Assembly: GCA_028095005.1 (NCBI GenBank)
Contig: CM051459.1
Span: forward strand, 42,352,257-42,416,256
Source: Rhynchospora pubera
Taxonomy: Eukaryota; Streptophyta; Magnoliopsida; Poales; Cyperaceae
DNA: 64,000 bases
Reading direction: 5' to 3'
Shown: one piece after another, positions 12,801-25,690 of the stretch
Layout: every line of letters starts with the position of its first letter
How positions within the stretch are numbered: the first letter of the stretch is position 1
The notes under the pieces: generated by a model
The model's input: the letters and a program-made list of their open reading frames with translations, nothing else
Told to the model about the DNA's origin: nothing
Database searches by the model: none
Made by a program: the position numbers and the translations under genes

Positions 12801-15796
12801 ATAGATTATTGTGATCAAATGACTTCAATTGAATGCAAAATCGCTTGAAATGCTCAAACATACTCAGAATCTCAAACTCTGCACTTTATGTGCGTAATTA
12901 CAATGTATAATCCAATCATATTGAATAACTGAGCTCATAAATATATTAAAGACAGCATAAAGAGCTTGAATATAGATTATTGTGATAAAATGACTTAAAA
13001 TGATTGTAAAATCGCTTGATATGCACAAATATACTCAGAATATGTAAAATTTACATATTATTTGCGTAATTACAATGTATAATCCAATCGTTTTGAATAA
13101 GTGATTTCATAAAAAAATTATAGAATATGTAAAGTGTTTAAATATAGATTATTGTGAGCAAATGACATAAACTGAATACAAAATCAATTTAAATACTCAA
13201 ATATACTCAGAATCTCTAAAATCTGCACATTATATGTGCAAACAATGTATGATCCAATCATTTTGAGTAATTGAGTTCATATACATATTTTAGATTATAT
13301 AAAGAGTTTAAATATATATTATTGTGATCAAATGACTTAAATTGAATGCAAAATCGCTTGAAATGCTCAAATATACTCAGAATCTCAAACTCTGCAATAT
13401 ATGTGCGTAATTACAATGTATAATCAAATCGTTTAGAACAAGTGAGTTCATAAACATATCATAGACCGCATAAAGATCTTAATTGTAGATTATTGTGATC
13501 AAATGGCTTCAATTGAATGCAAAATTGCTTGAAATGCTCAAATCTACTCTGAATCTCAAACTCTGCACATTGTGTGTGTAATTAAAATGTATAATCCAAT
13601 CATTTTGAAGAAGTGAGTTCATAAACATATTATAGAAAGCATGAAGAGCTTAAATATAGATTATTATGATCAAATGACTTAAACTGAATGCAAAATCGCT
13701 TGAAATGCTCAAATATACACATAATCTATAAAATCAGAAAATTATGTGCATAATTACAATGTATAATCCAATCGATTCGAATAAGTGAGTTCATAAACAT
13801 AATATAGACAGCATAATGGGCTTATAAGATTATTGTGATCATTACTTAAACTGAATGCATAATCGCTTAAAATACTCAAATGTACTCATAATCTGTAAAA
13901 ATTTGCACATTATGTGCGTAATTACAATGTATAAACAAATCGTTTTTGAATAAGTGAATTCATAAATATATTATAGAACTTATAAAGAGCTGAAATATAG
14001 ATTGTCATCAAATGACTTAAAATGAATGCAAAATCGCTTGAAATGCTCAAATATACTCAGAATTTATAAAATCTGCACATTATGTGCGTAATTACATTGT
14101 ATAATCTAATCGTTTTGAATTAGTACGTTTGTAAACATATTCTTGACAATATAAGGGCTTAAATATAAATTATTGTGATCCAATGACTTAAACTTAATGC
14201 AAAATTGTTTGAAATACTTTCTCAGTGTCTCAAACTCTATACATTGTGTGCGTAATTAGAATGTATAATCTAATTGTTTTGAATAGGTGAGTTCATAAAC
14301 ATATTCTAGACAATATAAAGAGCTTAAATTTAGATTATAGGGATCCAATGACTTAATATGGTTTCTAAATCGTTTGAAATGATCAAATATGCTCGGAATC
14401 TGTAAAATCTGCACATTATGTGCAAAATTACAATGTATAATCCAATCATTTTGAGTAAGTGAGTTCATAAACATATTCTAGATTATATAATGAACTGAAA
14501 TATAGATTATTTTGATCAATTGAATTAAAATGAATGCAAAATTGCTTGAAATACTCAAATATACTCAGAATTTGTAAAATCTGCAAATTATGTGCGTAAT
14601 TACAATGTATAATCCAATCGTTTTGAAAAAGTGAATTCATAAATATATTCTACAGTATATAAAGAGTTTAAGTATAGATTATTGTGTTCAAATGACTTAA
14701 AATAAATGCAAAATCGCTTGAAATGCTCAAGTATACTCAGAATCTCAAACTCTGCACTTTATGTGTGTAATTGCAATGTATAATCCAATCGTTTTGAATA
14801 AATGAGTTCATAAACATATTCTAGATTATATAAAGAACTGAAATGTAAATTACATTGATCAATTTAAGTAAAATGTGCAAATTATTTGAGTAATTACAAT
14901 ATATAATCCAATCGTTTTGATTAAGTGAGTTCATAAAATATTTAGACTATATAAAGTGCTTAAATATATATTATTGTGATCAAATGACTTAAAATGAATG
15001 AAAAATCACTTGAAATGCTCAAATATCTCAGAATCTCAAACTATGCACTTTATGTGCTTACAAAGTACAATCCAATCGATTTGAATAAGTGATTTCATAA
15101 AAATATCATAGAATATTTAAAGAGGTTAAATATAGATTATTGTGACCAAATGACTTAAACTGAATGCAAAATAAATTGAAATACTCAAATATACTCAGAA
15201 TCTGTAAAATCTGCATATTATGTTTCCAATTACAATGTATTATCCAATCGTTTTAAGTAATTGAGTTCATAAACAGATTTTAGACTATATAAAGAGCTTA
15301 AAAATATATTATTGTGTTCAAATGACTTAAAATGAATGCAAAATCTCTTGATATGCTCAAACATACTCATAATCTCAAACTCTGCAATTTATGTGCGTAA
15401 TTATAATGTATAATCCAATCGTTTTGAATAAGTGAGTTCATAAACATATTCTAGATTATATAAATAACTAAAATATAGATTATTTTGATCAATTGAATTA
15501 AAATAAATGCAAAATTTCTTGAAATGCTTAAATATACTCAGAATCTGTAAAATCTGCAAATTATGTGCGTGATTACAATGTATAATCCAATCGTTTTGAA
15601 TGAGTTCATAAACATATTCTAGACTACGTAAAACTTTAAATATAGATTATTGTAATCAAATGACTGAAATTGAATGCAAAATCGCTTGAAATGCTCAAAT
15701 ATACTCAGAATCTCAAAATCTGCACATTATGTGCGTAATTACAATGTATAATCGAATCATTTTGAGTAACTGAGTTGATCAACATATTCTAGACTA
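9838..15796 (+). repeat. Satellite array, block A (monomer about 172 bp, forward)
   Basis: Head-to-tail monomers of about 172 bp, AT-rich, with landmark words in fixed order: aaatgctcaaatatactcag, tctgcacattatgtgcgtaa, tataatccaatcgttttgaa, gagttcataaacatattcta, tatataaagagcttaaatat, attattgtgatcaaatgact, aatgaatgcaaaatcgctt. For example, gctcaa starts near 11269 and again at 11441. Copies differ by point changes and small indels, and some are truncated. ORFs of 60-80 codons recur because the monomer is open in one frame; none looks like a protein gene. The array begins abruptly about 170 bp after the MITE and about 1 kb downstream of the channel gene's stop codon. Confidence 0.95.
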
Positions 15797-15801
15797 ATCA
15801 T

Positions 15802-18657
15802 GTGCCTTTACTTCTTCGTTGTCGACAACTCGCAACTCAGCCGAAGCCTTTCCGCCTAGAGAGCTTTTGGTTGCATAATCAGCACTGTTCAGAAATCATC
15901 AAGGAGGAGGTTTGGTTCACCCCTGGTTCAGAAGAGGGTTCCGATGCACTGAATTCATTCAAATTAAAGTCTTCCAACCTACATCAAGCACTCAGAAATT
16001 GGCACAAGCAGCATGTCCCTCATCCAGTCATTTTTTTTGGCTAATACAAAAACCTTCATAGCTTGCTTAGATACAGTTGAAGAGGTGAGAACATTGACAA
16101 CTTTTGAATTTAGAACTAGAATCCTCTTGAAAGAAAGGGCTTTTTTCTTGGCAAATGTTATTGAGATGAGATGGCATCAACGGGCAAGAACTAGATGGCT
16201 CAAATGTGGAGACCGAAACACAAGATATTTTCATGCTAAAGCTTCTGAAAAATTGAGAAATAAAAGTATTTCTCACATTCAAGTGGGGGGCAGGACTGTT
16301 TCTGGCACAGATGCAATAATTAAAGAGTTCACTACCTTCTTTTGTGATATGCTTGGCAAAGACTTTCAAACACAACCCTTACATGCAACTTCCTTGTATC
16401 CTGATATGTCTTACTTACTCTCTACCTTGGACCTTCCTTTCACAGAAAGAGAAATAAAAAGAGCGGTTATGGGTCTCGCAGACAATAAGGCCTCAGGCCC
16501 GGATGGTTATCCAAATGAATTTTTTAAGCTAAACTGGGATTTAGTCAAAGGTGATTTGCTTCTCCTCTTTGAAGATTTCTTCAGTTGTAACTTACCCCTC
16601 AACGACAGCAACCTGGCACATCTGGTTTTGATTCCGAAAGAAGAAAATTCCTTTGCTCTGACCCACTACCGACCCATTAGTATAATCTCTTTTCTCCCTA
16701 AACTTTTTTCAAAAGTGCTAAGCAACAGAGTAACAGCTTTTCTGCCGAATCTAATTTCCAGTTCTCAAACTGGTTTCGTAAGAGGAAGACTTATTTCTGA
16801 AAATTTCAACACTGCCCGAGAGATGCTTGCTAATATCTCCTCTAGTGGAGATCCGGCGATTTTGTTGAAATTGGATTTTACAAAAGCCTTCGACTCAGTG
16901 ACGTGGCCTTTTCTGTTTAATTTACTAGAGACTAGAGGATTCCCAACAAGATTCATTCAATGGGTTAAACTACTGTTCTCCTCTTCTAAGTCTGCAGTTC
17001 TACTGAATGGAACCGTGGGCCCGGCGTTCCAGCATAGGAGGGGTCTTCGTCAGGGAGACCCACTTTCTCCTTCACTTTTTATTTTAGCGGCGGATGTTTT
17101 GAGTCGTATGATTCAGGCGGCAGGTTTAACCATAGGCCACGGTATCACCACCAAGCTGATTGACCCTTTTTACTTACTCCAATACGCCGATGACACGCTC
17201 CTCTTCTCCACTATCAAAGGCACGGCTCTACATTCACTGAACTTTGTTCTCAAATCTTTCTCCAATGTCTCTGGGATTGACATCAATTGGACGAAGACTT
17301 GCTTTGTTCCTCTTAACATTCCACAAGATGATCACGCCCATTTCCAAACCTTGCTGCAGTGTCCCCAGTCTTCCCTGCCACTGATTTACCTAGGGCTGCC
17401 TCTTACACATAAACGGCCTGACAAGTTGTGTTTCCAAAGATTAGTGGACAAGGTGAAGGGCAAGCTTGCCGGATGGAAGAGCCCACTGATGTCTAGAGCA
17501 GGAAGAATGGTACTGGCCACTTCAGTTCTTTCTTCAATCCCTATTTTCTTCATGTCAGTTTTCCAATTACCCAAGTGGGTCATTAAAGACATTGACAAGA
17601 TACGAAGAAATTTTATTTGGAAAGGAAATGGCAGTTCCAATAAAGGGTTACCCTTACTGGCGTGGGACAGAGTTTGCCTTCCCAAAAAATTTGGTGGTTT
17701 CGGCTTGCAAGACCTCAAATTACAAAATATCTCCTTGCTTCTTAGATGGCTGTGGCGTCTTTACTCACAGAGACAATCCATGTGGTTCAATTGCACTCAA
17801 ATGCTCTACGGTAAGTCCGATTCAAACATCCCACCTCTAGCTTGGAATGGTAATGGATCCTTTTTTTGGAAGCAGCTTCAAGCTTTGCGGTTCTATTTTC
17901 AGATTTCCACTGCTTCAAACTTACAGAGTGGCAGAAATTCCCTCTTCTGGTATGATAATTGGGGGGGGGGGGCACATGCTTATTTTTCTTTGGCGACAAT
18001 ACAAATCCTCCAACCAGAAGGTTTTCCACGGTTAGACAAGCAAGGCAAAACTGGCATGATTTGGTACCTGCACCCCTTACACTTTTACAAAATGACCTGT
18101 TTCTGCTTTTGCAAAATTACACCCCTAATGAGAGAAGAGACTCAGTAACGTGGAAGTGGCGATCAGATGGTCACTATTCTTCAGCATCCTTATACAAGTC
18201 TCTCATTTCCGCTGGTAAGGTCAAATTCAGGTTTTTAAAGATTTGGAAGCTTAAGCTGCCGCCTTCCATTAAATTCTTTCTGATCCTGCTAGCTCATAAC
18301 CGACTCCTGACACAAGAGCAGTTGCTCAAGAAAAGCTTTCAGGTACAACCACTTTTTCATCTCTGCCAACAGGGTTTGATAGAGACGGCGGAACATTTAT
18401 TTTCCTCCTGCCCCTTTTCGGCTCCTGTCTGGAGGGGACTGGGCCTGAGTACTGATCAATCTTCTAGTGTACAAGCTCTTCTAACTCACATATGTTTTGG
18501 AACCACAACTAATTTGGCCTTCACCGTGGTTTCTACGGCCTTATGGGCATTATGGCTAGAACGCAACAACATGATCTTTCGTAATGAATGCAGGAGTATC
18601 TCAGCGATCCAGGATTGGATAATACAACAAGCTTCCTTGTTCATAAAGTTCTGCTGA
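15802..18657 (+). pseudogene. LINE ORF2 (reverse transcriptase), 5'-truncated and frameshifted
   Basis: The reading frame is broken twice. The first part (15802-16044) gives the post-endonuclease linker (PKPFRLESFWL). A shift in the T8 run near 16030-16037 leads to the main frame (to 18148). That frame has RWLKCGDRNTRYFHAKAS, the RT fingers (KASGPDGYPNEFFK, LIPKEEN, YRPISIISFLPKLFSKVLSNR), LDFTKAFDSV, RGLRQGDPLSP and the catalytic YADD at 17183-17194. A second shift in a 12-G run (17961-17972) moves the end to the frame closing at 18657 (zf-RVT-like region, KLPPSIKFFLILLAHNRLLT). The first Cys of the zinc-finger region seen in the sister copy is Phe here. Either break could be a true mutation or a homopolymer sequencing error, most likely the G12 run. 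This copy cannot encode a full ORF2. Confidence 0.9.
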
Positions 18658-18719
18658 CAAGCTCCGCTTTGCTTTTTTCGTTTTGTCTTTTTTAGTTTTG
18701 TTCTCTTTTTCTTTTCTCT

Positions 18720-18738
18720 CTAGATAGCCACTGTCTAG
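18720..18738 (+). other. 3'-terminal stem-loop of the first LINE
   Basis: ctagatag-cca-ctgtctag forms an 8-bp stem with one G-U pair and a CCA loop, 14 bases before the oligo-A tail. The second LINE has a stem at the same place with different pairs and the same loop (33332-33350). Stringent-type LINEs are known to need a 3' stem-loop for recognition by their reverse transcriptase. That role here is inferred. Confidence 0.7.
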
Positions 18739-18752
18739 ATTATCTAAAAAAA

Positions 18753-19310
18753 AACATATTCTAGACTATAAAAAGAGGTTAGACATAGATTATTGTAATC
18801 AAATGGTTTAAAATGAATGCAAAATCGCTCGAAATTATCAAATATACTCATAATTTGTAAAATCAGCAAATTATGTGCCTAATTACAATGTATAACCCAA
18901 TCGTTTCGAATAAGTGAGTTCATAAACATAATATAGACCGCTTGAAGTGTTTAAATATAGATTATTGTCATATAACGACTTAAATTGAATGCAAAAATTA
19001 TTTAAGATGCAGAAATATATTAGGATCTCAAACTCTGCACTTTGTGTGCGTAATTACAATATATAATCCAATTATTTTGAATAAATGAGTCCATAAACAT
19101 ATTCTAGATGACATAAATTGGTTATATATATATATATATTATTGTGATCAAATTACTTAAACTGAATGCAAAATCATTTGAAATGATAAAGTCTACTCAG
19201 AATCTGAGACTCTGTGCTTTATGTGCGTAATTACAATGTATAATAAAATCTTTTTGATTAAGTAGTTTCATAAACATATTATAGAACATATAAAGAGTTT
19301 AAATAAAGAC
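18753..19310 (+). repeat. Satellite array continued after the first LINE (forward)
   Basis: About three forward monomers of the 172-bp family, starting with the LINE's target duplication. One monomer carries a short (ta)n expansion at about 19121-19140. The forward orientation ends abruptly near 19305-19312, within the segment taaagagtttaaata. Confidence 0.92.
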
Positions 19311-22300
19311 ATAATATACGGATTTTACAATTTTTGATTTTTATTTGAGCATTTTAAACGATTTCGTATTCATTTTTTAAGTCATTTGACCACAATAATC
19401 TATATTTATGATATTTATATAGTTTAGAATATATTTATGAGGTCAATTATTAAGAAAGATTGGTTTATACATTGTATTCATTCACATAATGTGCAGATTT
19501 TACAAATTCTAAGTATATTTGAGCATTTTAAGCGATTTTGCATTCATTTTAAGTCATTTGATCAAAATAATCTATTATTAAGCTCTTTATAAAGTATAGA
19601 ATATATTTATGAGCTCAATTATTCAAAATGATTGGATTGTACGTTGAAATTATTCACATAATATGCAGATTTTACAGATTCTTACTATATTTGAGCATTT
19701 CAAGCATTTTTGCATTCATTTTAAGTCATTTGATCACAATAATGTATATTAAAGCTCTTTATATAGTCTAGAATATGTTTATGATATCACTTATTCAAAA
19801 CGATCGGATTATAAATTGTAATTATGCAAATGATGTTCAGATTTTGAAGATTCTGAGTATATTTGAGCATTTCAAAAGATTTTGTACTAACTTTAAGTCA
19901 TTTGATCACAATAATCTATATTTAAACTCTTTATAATGTGTAGAATTTGTTTATTAGCTCAATAATAAAAAATGATTCGATTATACATCGTAATTATTCA
20001 CATAATGTGCAGATTTAACAGATTCTGAGTATATATGAGCATTTGAAGCGATTTTGCATTTATTTTAAGTCATTCGATCACAATAATCTATAATTTAGCT
20101 CTTTATAAAGTCTATAATATGTTTATGAGCTCAATTATTTAAAACGATTGGATTGTAAATTGTAATTATTCACATAATATGCCTATTTTACAGATTTTCA
20201 GTATATTTTAGCATTTCAAGCGATTTTGCATTCATTTTAAGTCATTTGATCACAATAATGTATATTTAAGCTCTTTATATAGTCTAGAATATCTTTATAA
20301 TATCACTTATTCAAAACAATTGTATTATACATTGTAATTATGCACATAATATTCAGATTTGAATGATTCTGAGTATATTTGAGCATTTCAAGCGATTTTG
20401 CATTAATTTCAAGTCATTTGATTATAATAATCTATATTTAAGCTTTTTATATTGTTTAGAATTTGTTTATGAGCTCAATTATTAAAAATGATTGGATTAT
20501 ACATTGTAATTATTCATATATTGTGCAGATTTAACAGATTCTGATTGTATTTGAGGATTTGAAGCGATTTTGCATTCATTTTAAGTAATTTGATCACAAC
20601 AATATATATTTATGCTCTTTATATAGTCTTGAATAAGGTCATGAGTTCAATTATTAATAAATAATGGTTTATACATTGTAATTATTCACATTATGTGCAG
20701 ATTTGACAAATTCTTAGTATATTTGATCAAATAATCCATATTTATGTTCTTTTATATATTCTAGAATATGTTTATGAGGTTAATTATTAAAAACGATTGG
20801 ATTACACATTGTAATTATTCACATAATATACAGATTTTACAATTTCTGAGTATATTTGAGCATTTCAAACGATTTTGTATTCATTTTAAACCATTTGACC
20901 ACAGTAATCTATATTAAAACTCCTTATATAGTTTAGAATATATTTATGAACTACTTATTCCAAACGATTGGATTATATAATGTAATTATTCACATAATAT
21001 ACGCATTTTACAATTTCTGAGTATATTTGAGCATTTCAAAAGATTTTGTATTCTTTTTATGTCATTTAACCACAGTAATCTATATTTATGATCTTTATAT
21101 AGTTAAGAATATGTTTCTGAACTAAGTTATTCAAAACGATTGGATTATACATTGTAATTGTGCACATAATGTGCAGATTTTAAAGGTTCTGAGTATATTG
21201 GAGCATTTCAAGCGATTTTACATATATTTTAAGTTTCTTGATCACAATAATCTAAATTTAAACTCTTTATATACTCTAAATATGTTTATGAGCTCAATTA
21301 TTCAAAACGATTGGATTATACATTGTAATTATTCACATAATGTGCATATTGTACAGATTCCAAGTTTATTTGAGCATTTTAATTAATTTTGCATTCATTT
21401 TAAGTTATGTGATGACAATACTCTATATTTAAACTCTTTATATATTCTAGAATATATTTATGAGCTCACATATTCAACACGATTGGATTATACATTGTAA
21501 TTATTCACATAATATGCAGATTTTACAAATTCTAAGTATATTTAAGCATTTCAACCGATTTTGCATTCATTTTAAGTCATTTTCTGACAATAATCTATAT
21601 TTATGATCTTTATATAGTTTATAATATGTTTATGAAATCATTTGTTCGAAAAGATTGGATTATACATTATAATTATTCACATAATTTGCAGATTTTACAA
21701 ATTCTGAGTATATTTGAGCATTTCAAGCGATTTTGAATTCATTTTATGTCATTTGACCACAATAATCTATATTGATGCTCTTTATATGGTCTCGAATATA
21801 TTTACGAACTCACTTATTCATAAGAATTGGATTATACATTGTACTTTATCACATAATGTGCAGATTTTATAGATTCTGAGTATATTTGAGCATTTGAAGC
21901 GATTTTACATTCATTTTAAGTCATCAAAATAATCTATATATATGCTCTTTATATAGTCTAGAAGGTGTTTATGAAGTTAATTATTAAAAAAGATTGCTTT
22001 ATACATTGTAATTATTCACAAAATGTGCAGATTGGACAAATTCTAAGTATATTTGAGAATTTTAAGCGATATTGCTTTTATTTTAAGTCATTTGATCAAA
22101 TTGATCTATATTTAAGCTCCTTATATAGTTTATAATATATTTATGAACTCACTTATTCCAAACGATTGGATTATATAATGTAATTATTCACAGAATATAC
22201 GCATTTTACAATTTCTGAGTATATTTGAGCATTTCAAAAGATTTTGTATTCTTTTTATCTCATTCGACCACGATAATCTATATTTATGATCTTTATAAAG

Positions 22301-25300
22301 TTAAAAATATGTTTCTGAACTAAGTTATTCAAAATGATTGGATTATACATTGTAATTGTCCACATAATTTGCCGATTTTATACATTCTGAGTATATTGGA
22401 GCATTTCAAGTGATTTGCATTCATTTTAAGTTATTTTATCACAATAATATATATTTATGATCTTTATATAGTTTATAATATGTTTATGAACTCATTTTTT
22501 CGAAAAGATTGGATTATACATTATAATTATTCACACAATTTGCAGATTTTATAGATTCTGAGTATATTTGAGCATTTCAAGTGATTTTGAATTCATTTTA
22601 AGTCATTTGATCACATTAATCTATATTGGGTCTCTTTATATGGTCTCGAATATGTTTTAATCTATATTGGGTCTCTTTATATGGTCTCGAATATGTTTAC
22701 AAACTCAGTTATTCATAAGAATTGGATTATACATTGTAATTTATCACATAATGTGCAGATTTTATAGATTCTGAGTATATTTGAGCATTTGAAGCGATTT
22801 TACATTCATTTTAAGTCAGTCGATTAAAATAATCTGTATTTATGCTCTTTATATAGTCTAGAATGTGTTTACAAGGTTAATTATTAAAAAAGATTGGTTT
22901 ATACAATGTAATTATTCACATAATGTGCAGATTGGACAAATTCTAAGTATATTTGAGCATTTTAAATGATTTTGCTTTTATTTTAAGGTATTTGATCACA
23001 ATAATCTATATTTAAGCTCCTTATATAGTTTAGAATATATTTATGAACTCACTTATTCCAAACGATTGGATTATATAATGTAATTATTGACATAATATAC
23101 GCATTTTACAATTTCTGAGTATATTTGAGCATTTCAAAAGATTTTGTATTCAATTTAAGACATTTGCTCACGATAATCTATATTTAAGTATAATCTATAT
23201 CGAACCTCTTTATATAGTCTAGAATATGTTTATGAACTCAATTATTCAAAACAATTGGATTATATATTGTAATTTCACACATAATTTGCAGATTTTACAG
23301 ATTCTGAGAATATTTGAATATTTCAAGCGATTTTACATTTATTTTAAGTCATCTGTTCACAATAATCTATATTTAGGCTCTCTTTAAGTCTCAAATATGT
23401 TTAGGAACGCACTTATTTAAAAAGATTGGATTATGCATTGTAATTATGCACAAAATGTTCAGATTTTAAAGATTCTGAGTATATTTGAGCATTTCAAGTA
23501 ATTTTTGCATTCAATTTAAGACATTTGTTCACGATAATCAATATTTAAGATCTTAACAAAGTCTAGAATATGTTTAAGAACACACTCATTCAAAATGAAT
23601 GGATTATTCACTGTAATCACACACATAATGTGCAGATTTTACATATTCTGTGTATATTTGGGTATTTCAAGCGATTTTAGTCTCGAATATGTTTATGAGC
23701 TCAATTATTCAAAACGATTGGATTGTACATTGTAATTATTCACATAATATGCAGATTATACAGATTCTGAATATATTTGAGCATTTCAAGCGATTTTTGC
23801 ATTCTTTTTAAGTCATTTGATCACCATAATTTTATATTTAAGCTCTTTATATAGTCTAGAATATGTTTATGATATCACTTATTCAAAATGATTGGATTAT
23901 ACATTGTAATCACGCACATAACGTGCAGATTTTAAAGATTCTGAGTATATTGGAGTATTTCAAGCGATGTTGCATTCATTTTAAGTTATTTGATCAAAAT
24001 AATCTCTATTTAAGCTCTTTATATAGTCTATAATATATTTATGAGATTAATTATTCAAAATGATTGGATTACACATTGTAATTATTCACATAATGTGCAT
24101 ATTTTACAGATTTTAAGTTTTTTTGAACATTTCAAGCGATTTTGCATTCATTTTAAGTCATTTGATCACAATAATGTATATTTAAGCTTTTTATATTGTC
24201 TAGAATATGTTTATGATATCACTTATTCAAAACGATTGGATTATATATTGCAATTATGCAAATAATTTTCAGATTTTAATGATTCTGAATATATTTGAGC
24301 ATTTCAAACAATTTTGCATTGATTTTAAGTCCTTTGATCACAATAATCTATATTTAAGCCTTTTATATTGTGTATAATATGTTTATTAGCTCAATTACTC
24401 AAGACTATTAGATTATATAAATTGTAATTATTCACATATTATGCAGATTTTACAGATTCTGAGTATATTTGAACATTTGAAGAGATTTTGCATTCATTTT
24501 AAGTCATTTGATCACAATAATCTATATTTATACTCTTTATTTAGTCTAGAATATGTTTATGAGGTCAATAATTTAAAAAAAATTGGTTTATTCGTTGTAA
24601 TTATTCACATAATGTGCAGATTTGACAAATTCTAAGTATATCTGAGCATTTTAAGCGATTTTGCATTCATTTTAAGTCATTTGATCACAATAATCTATAT
24701 TTAAGCTCTTTATATAGTTTAGAATATGTTTATGATCTCACTTATTCCAAACGATTGGATTATACATTATAATTATTCACATAATATACAGGTTTTACAA
24801 TTTCTGAGTATATTTGAGTATTTCAAACGATTTTGTATTCATTTTAAGTCATTTGACCACAGTAATCTATATTTATGATCTTTATATAGTTTGGAGTTTG
24901 TTTCTGAAATATAAGTTATTAAAAACGATTGGATTATACATTTTAATTGCACACATAATGTACAGATTTTAAAGATTCTGAGTATATTGGAGCATTTCAA
25001 GCGATTTGCATTTATTTTAAGTTATTTGATCATAATATTCTATATCTACGCTCTTTATATTGTCTAAAATATGTTTATGAGCTCAATTATTCAAAACAAT
25101 TGGATTATACATTGTAATTATTCACATATTGTGAAGATTTTTTGAATTTTCAGTGTATTTGAGCATTTGAAGTGATGTTGCATTCATTTTAGTCATTTGA
25201 TCACAATAATCTATATTTATACTCTTTATAGAGTTTGGAATATGTTTATGACGTCAATTATTAAAAAAGATTTTTTTTATACATTGTAATTATTCACACA

Positions 25301-25690
25301 GTGTGCAGATTTGACGAATTCTAAGTATATTTGAGCATTTTAAGCGATTTTGCATTTATTTTAAGTCATTTGACCACAATAATCTATATTTAAGCTCTTT
25401 ATATAATATAAAATATTTTTATGAACTCATTTATTCCAAACGATTGGATTATATAATATAATTATTCACATAATATACGGATTTTACAATTTCTGAGTAT
25501 ATTTGAGCATTTCAAAAGATTTTATATTCATTTTAAGTCATATGACAACAGTAATCTATATTTATGATCTTTATAGTTTAGAATATGATTCTGAACTAAG
25601 TTATTCAAAACGATTGAAATATACATTGTAATTACGCACATAATGTGCGGATTTTAAATATTCTGATTATATTGGTGCATTTCAAGCGAT
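19311..25690 (-). repeat. Satellite array, inverted block (monomer about 172 bp, reverse)
   Basis: About 37 monomers of the same family in reverse orientation; the landmark words appear as complements (gagcatttcaagcgatttt, aagtcatttgatcacaataa, tatgtttatgagctcaatta). Some copies repeat as multi-monomer units. The segment around 21815-22200 is closely repeated about 890-900 bp later at 22705-23100. A 41-bp tandem duplication (atctatattgggtctcttta onward) lies at about 22618-22700. No gene is present. Confidence 0.93.

Larger units (their letters stand above)
15797..18752 (+). mobile_element. 5'-truncated L1-clade LINE inserted in the satellite
   Basis: A 2956-bp non-LTR retrotransposon with a perfect 16-bp target-site duplication (aacatattctagacta at 15781-15796 and 18753-18768), which is satellite sequence. 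It lacks ORF1 and the endonuclease domain. It starts in the linker just after the endonuclease and continues through the reverse transcriptase and the C-terminal zinc-finger-like domain. The 3' UTR (18658-18752) is T-rich, then has a stem-loop (18720-18738) and a short oligo-A tail. Truncation at the 5' end plus the A tail is what target-primed reverse transcription leaves. Confidence 0.95.
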
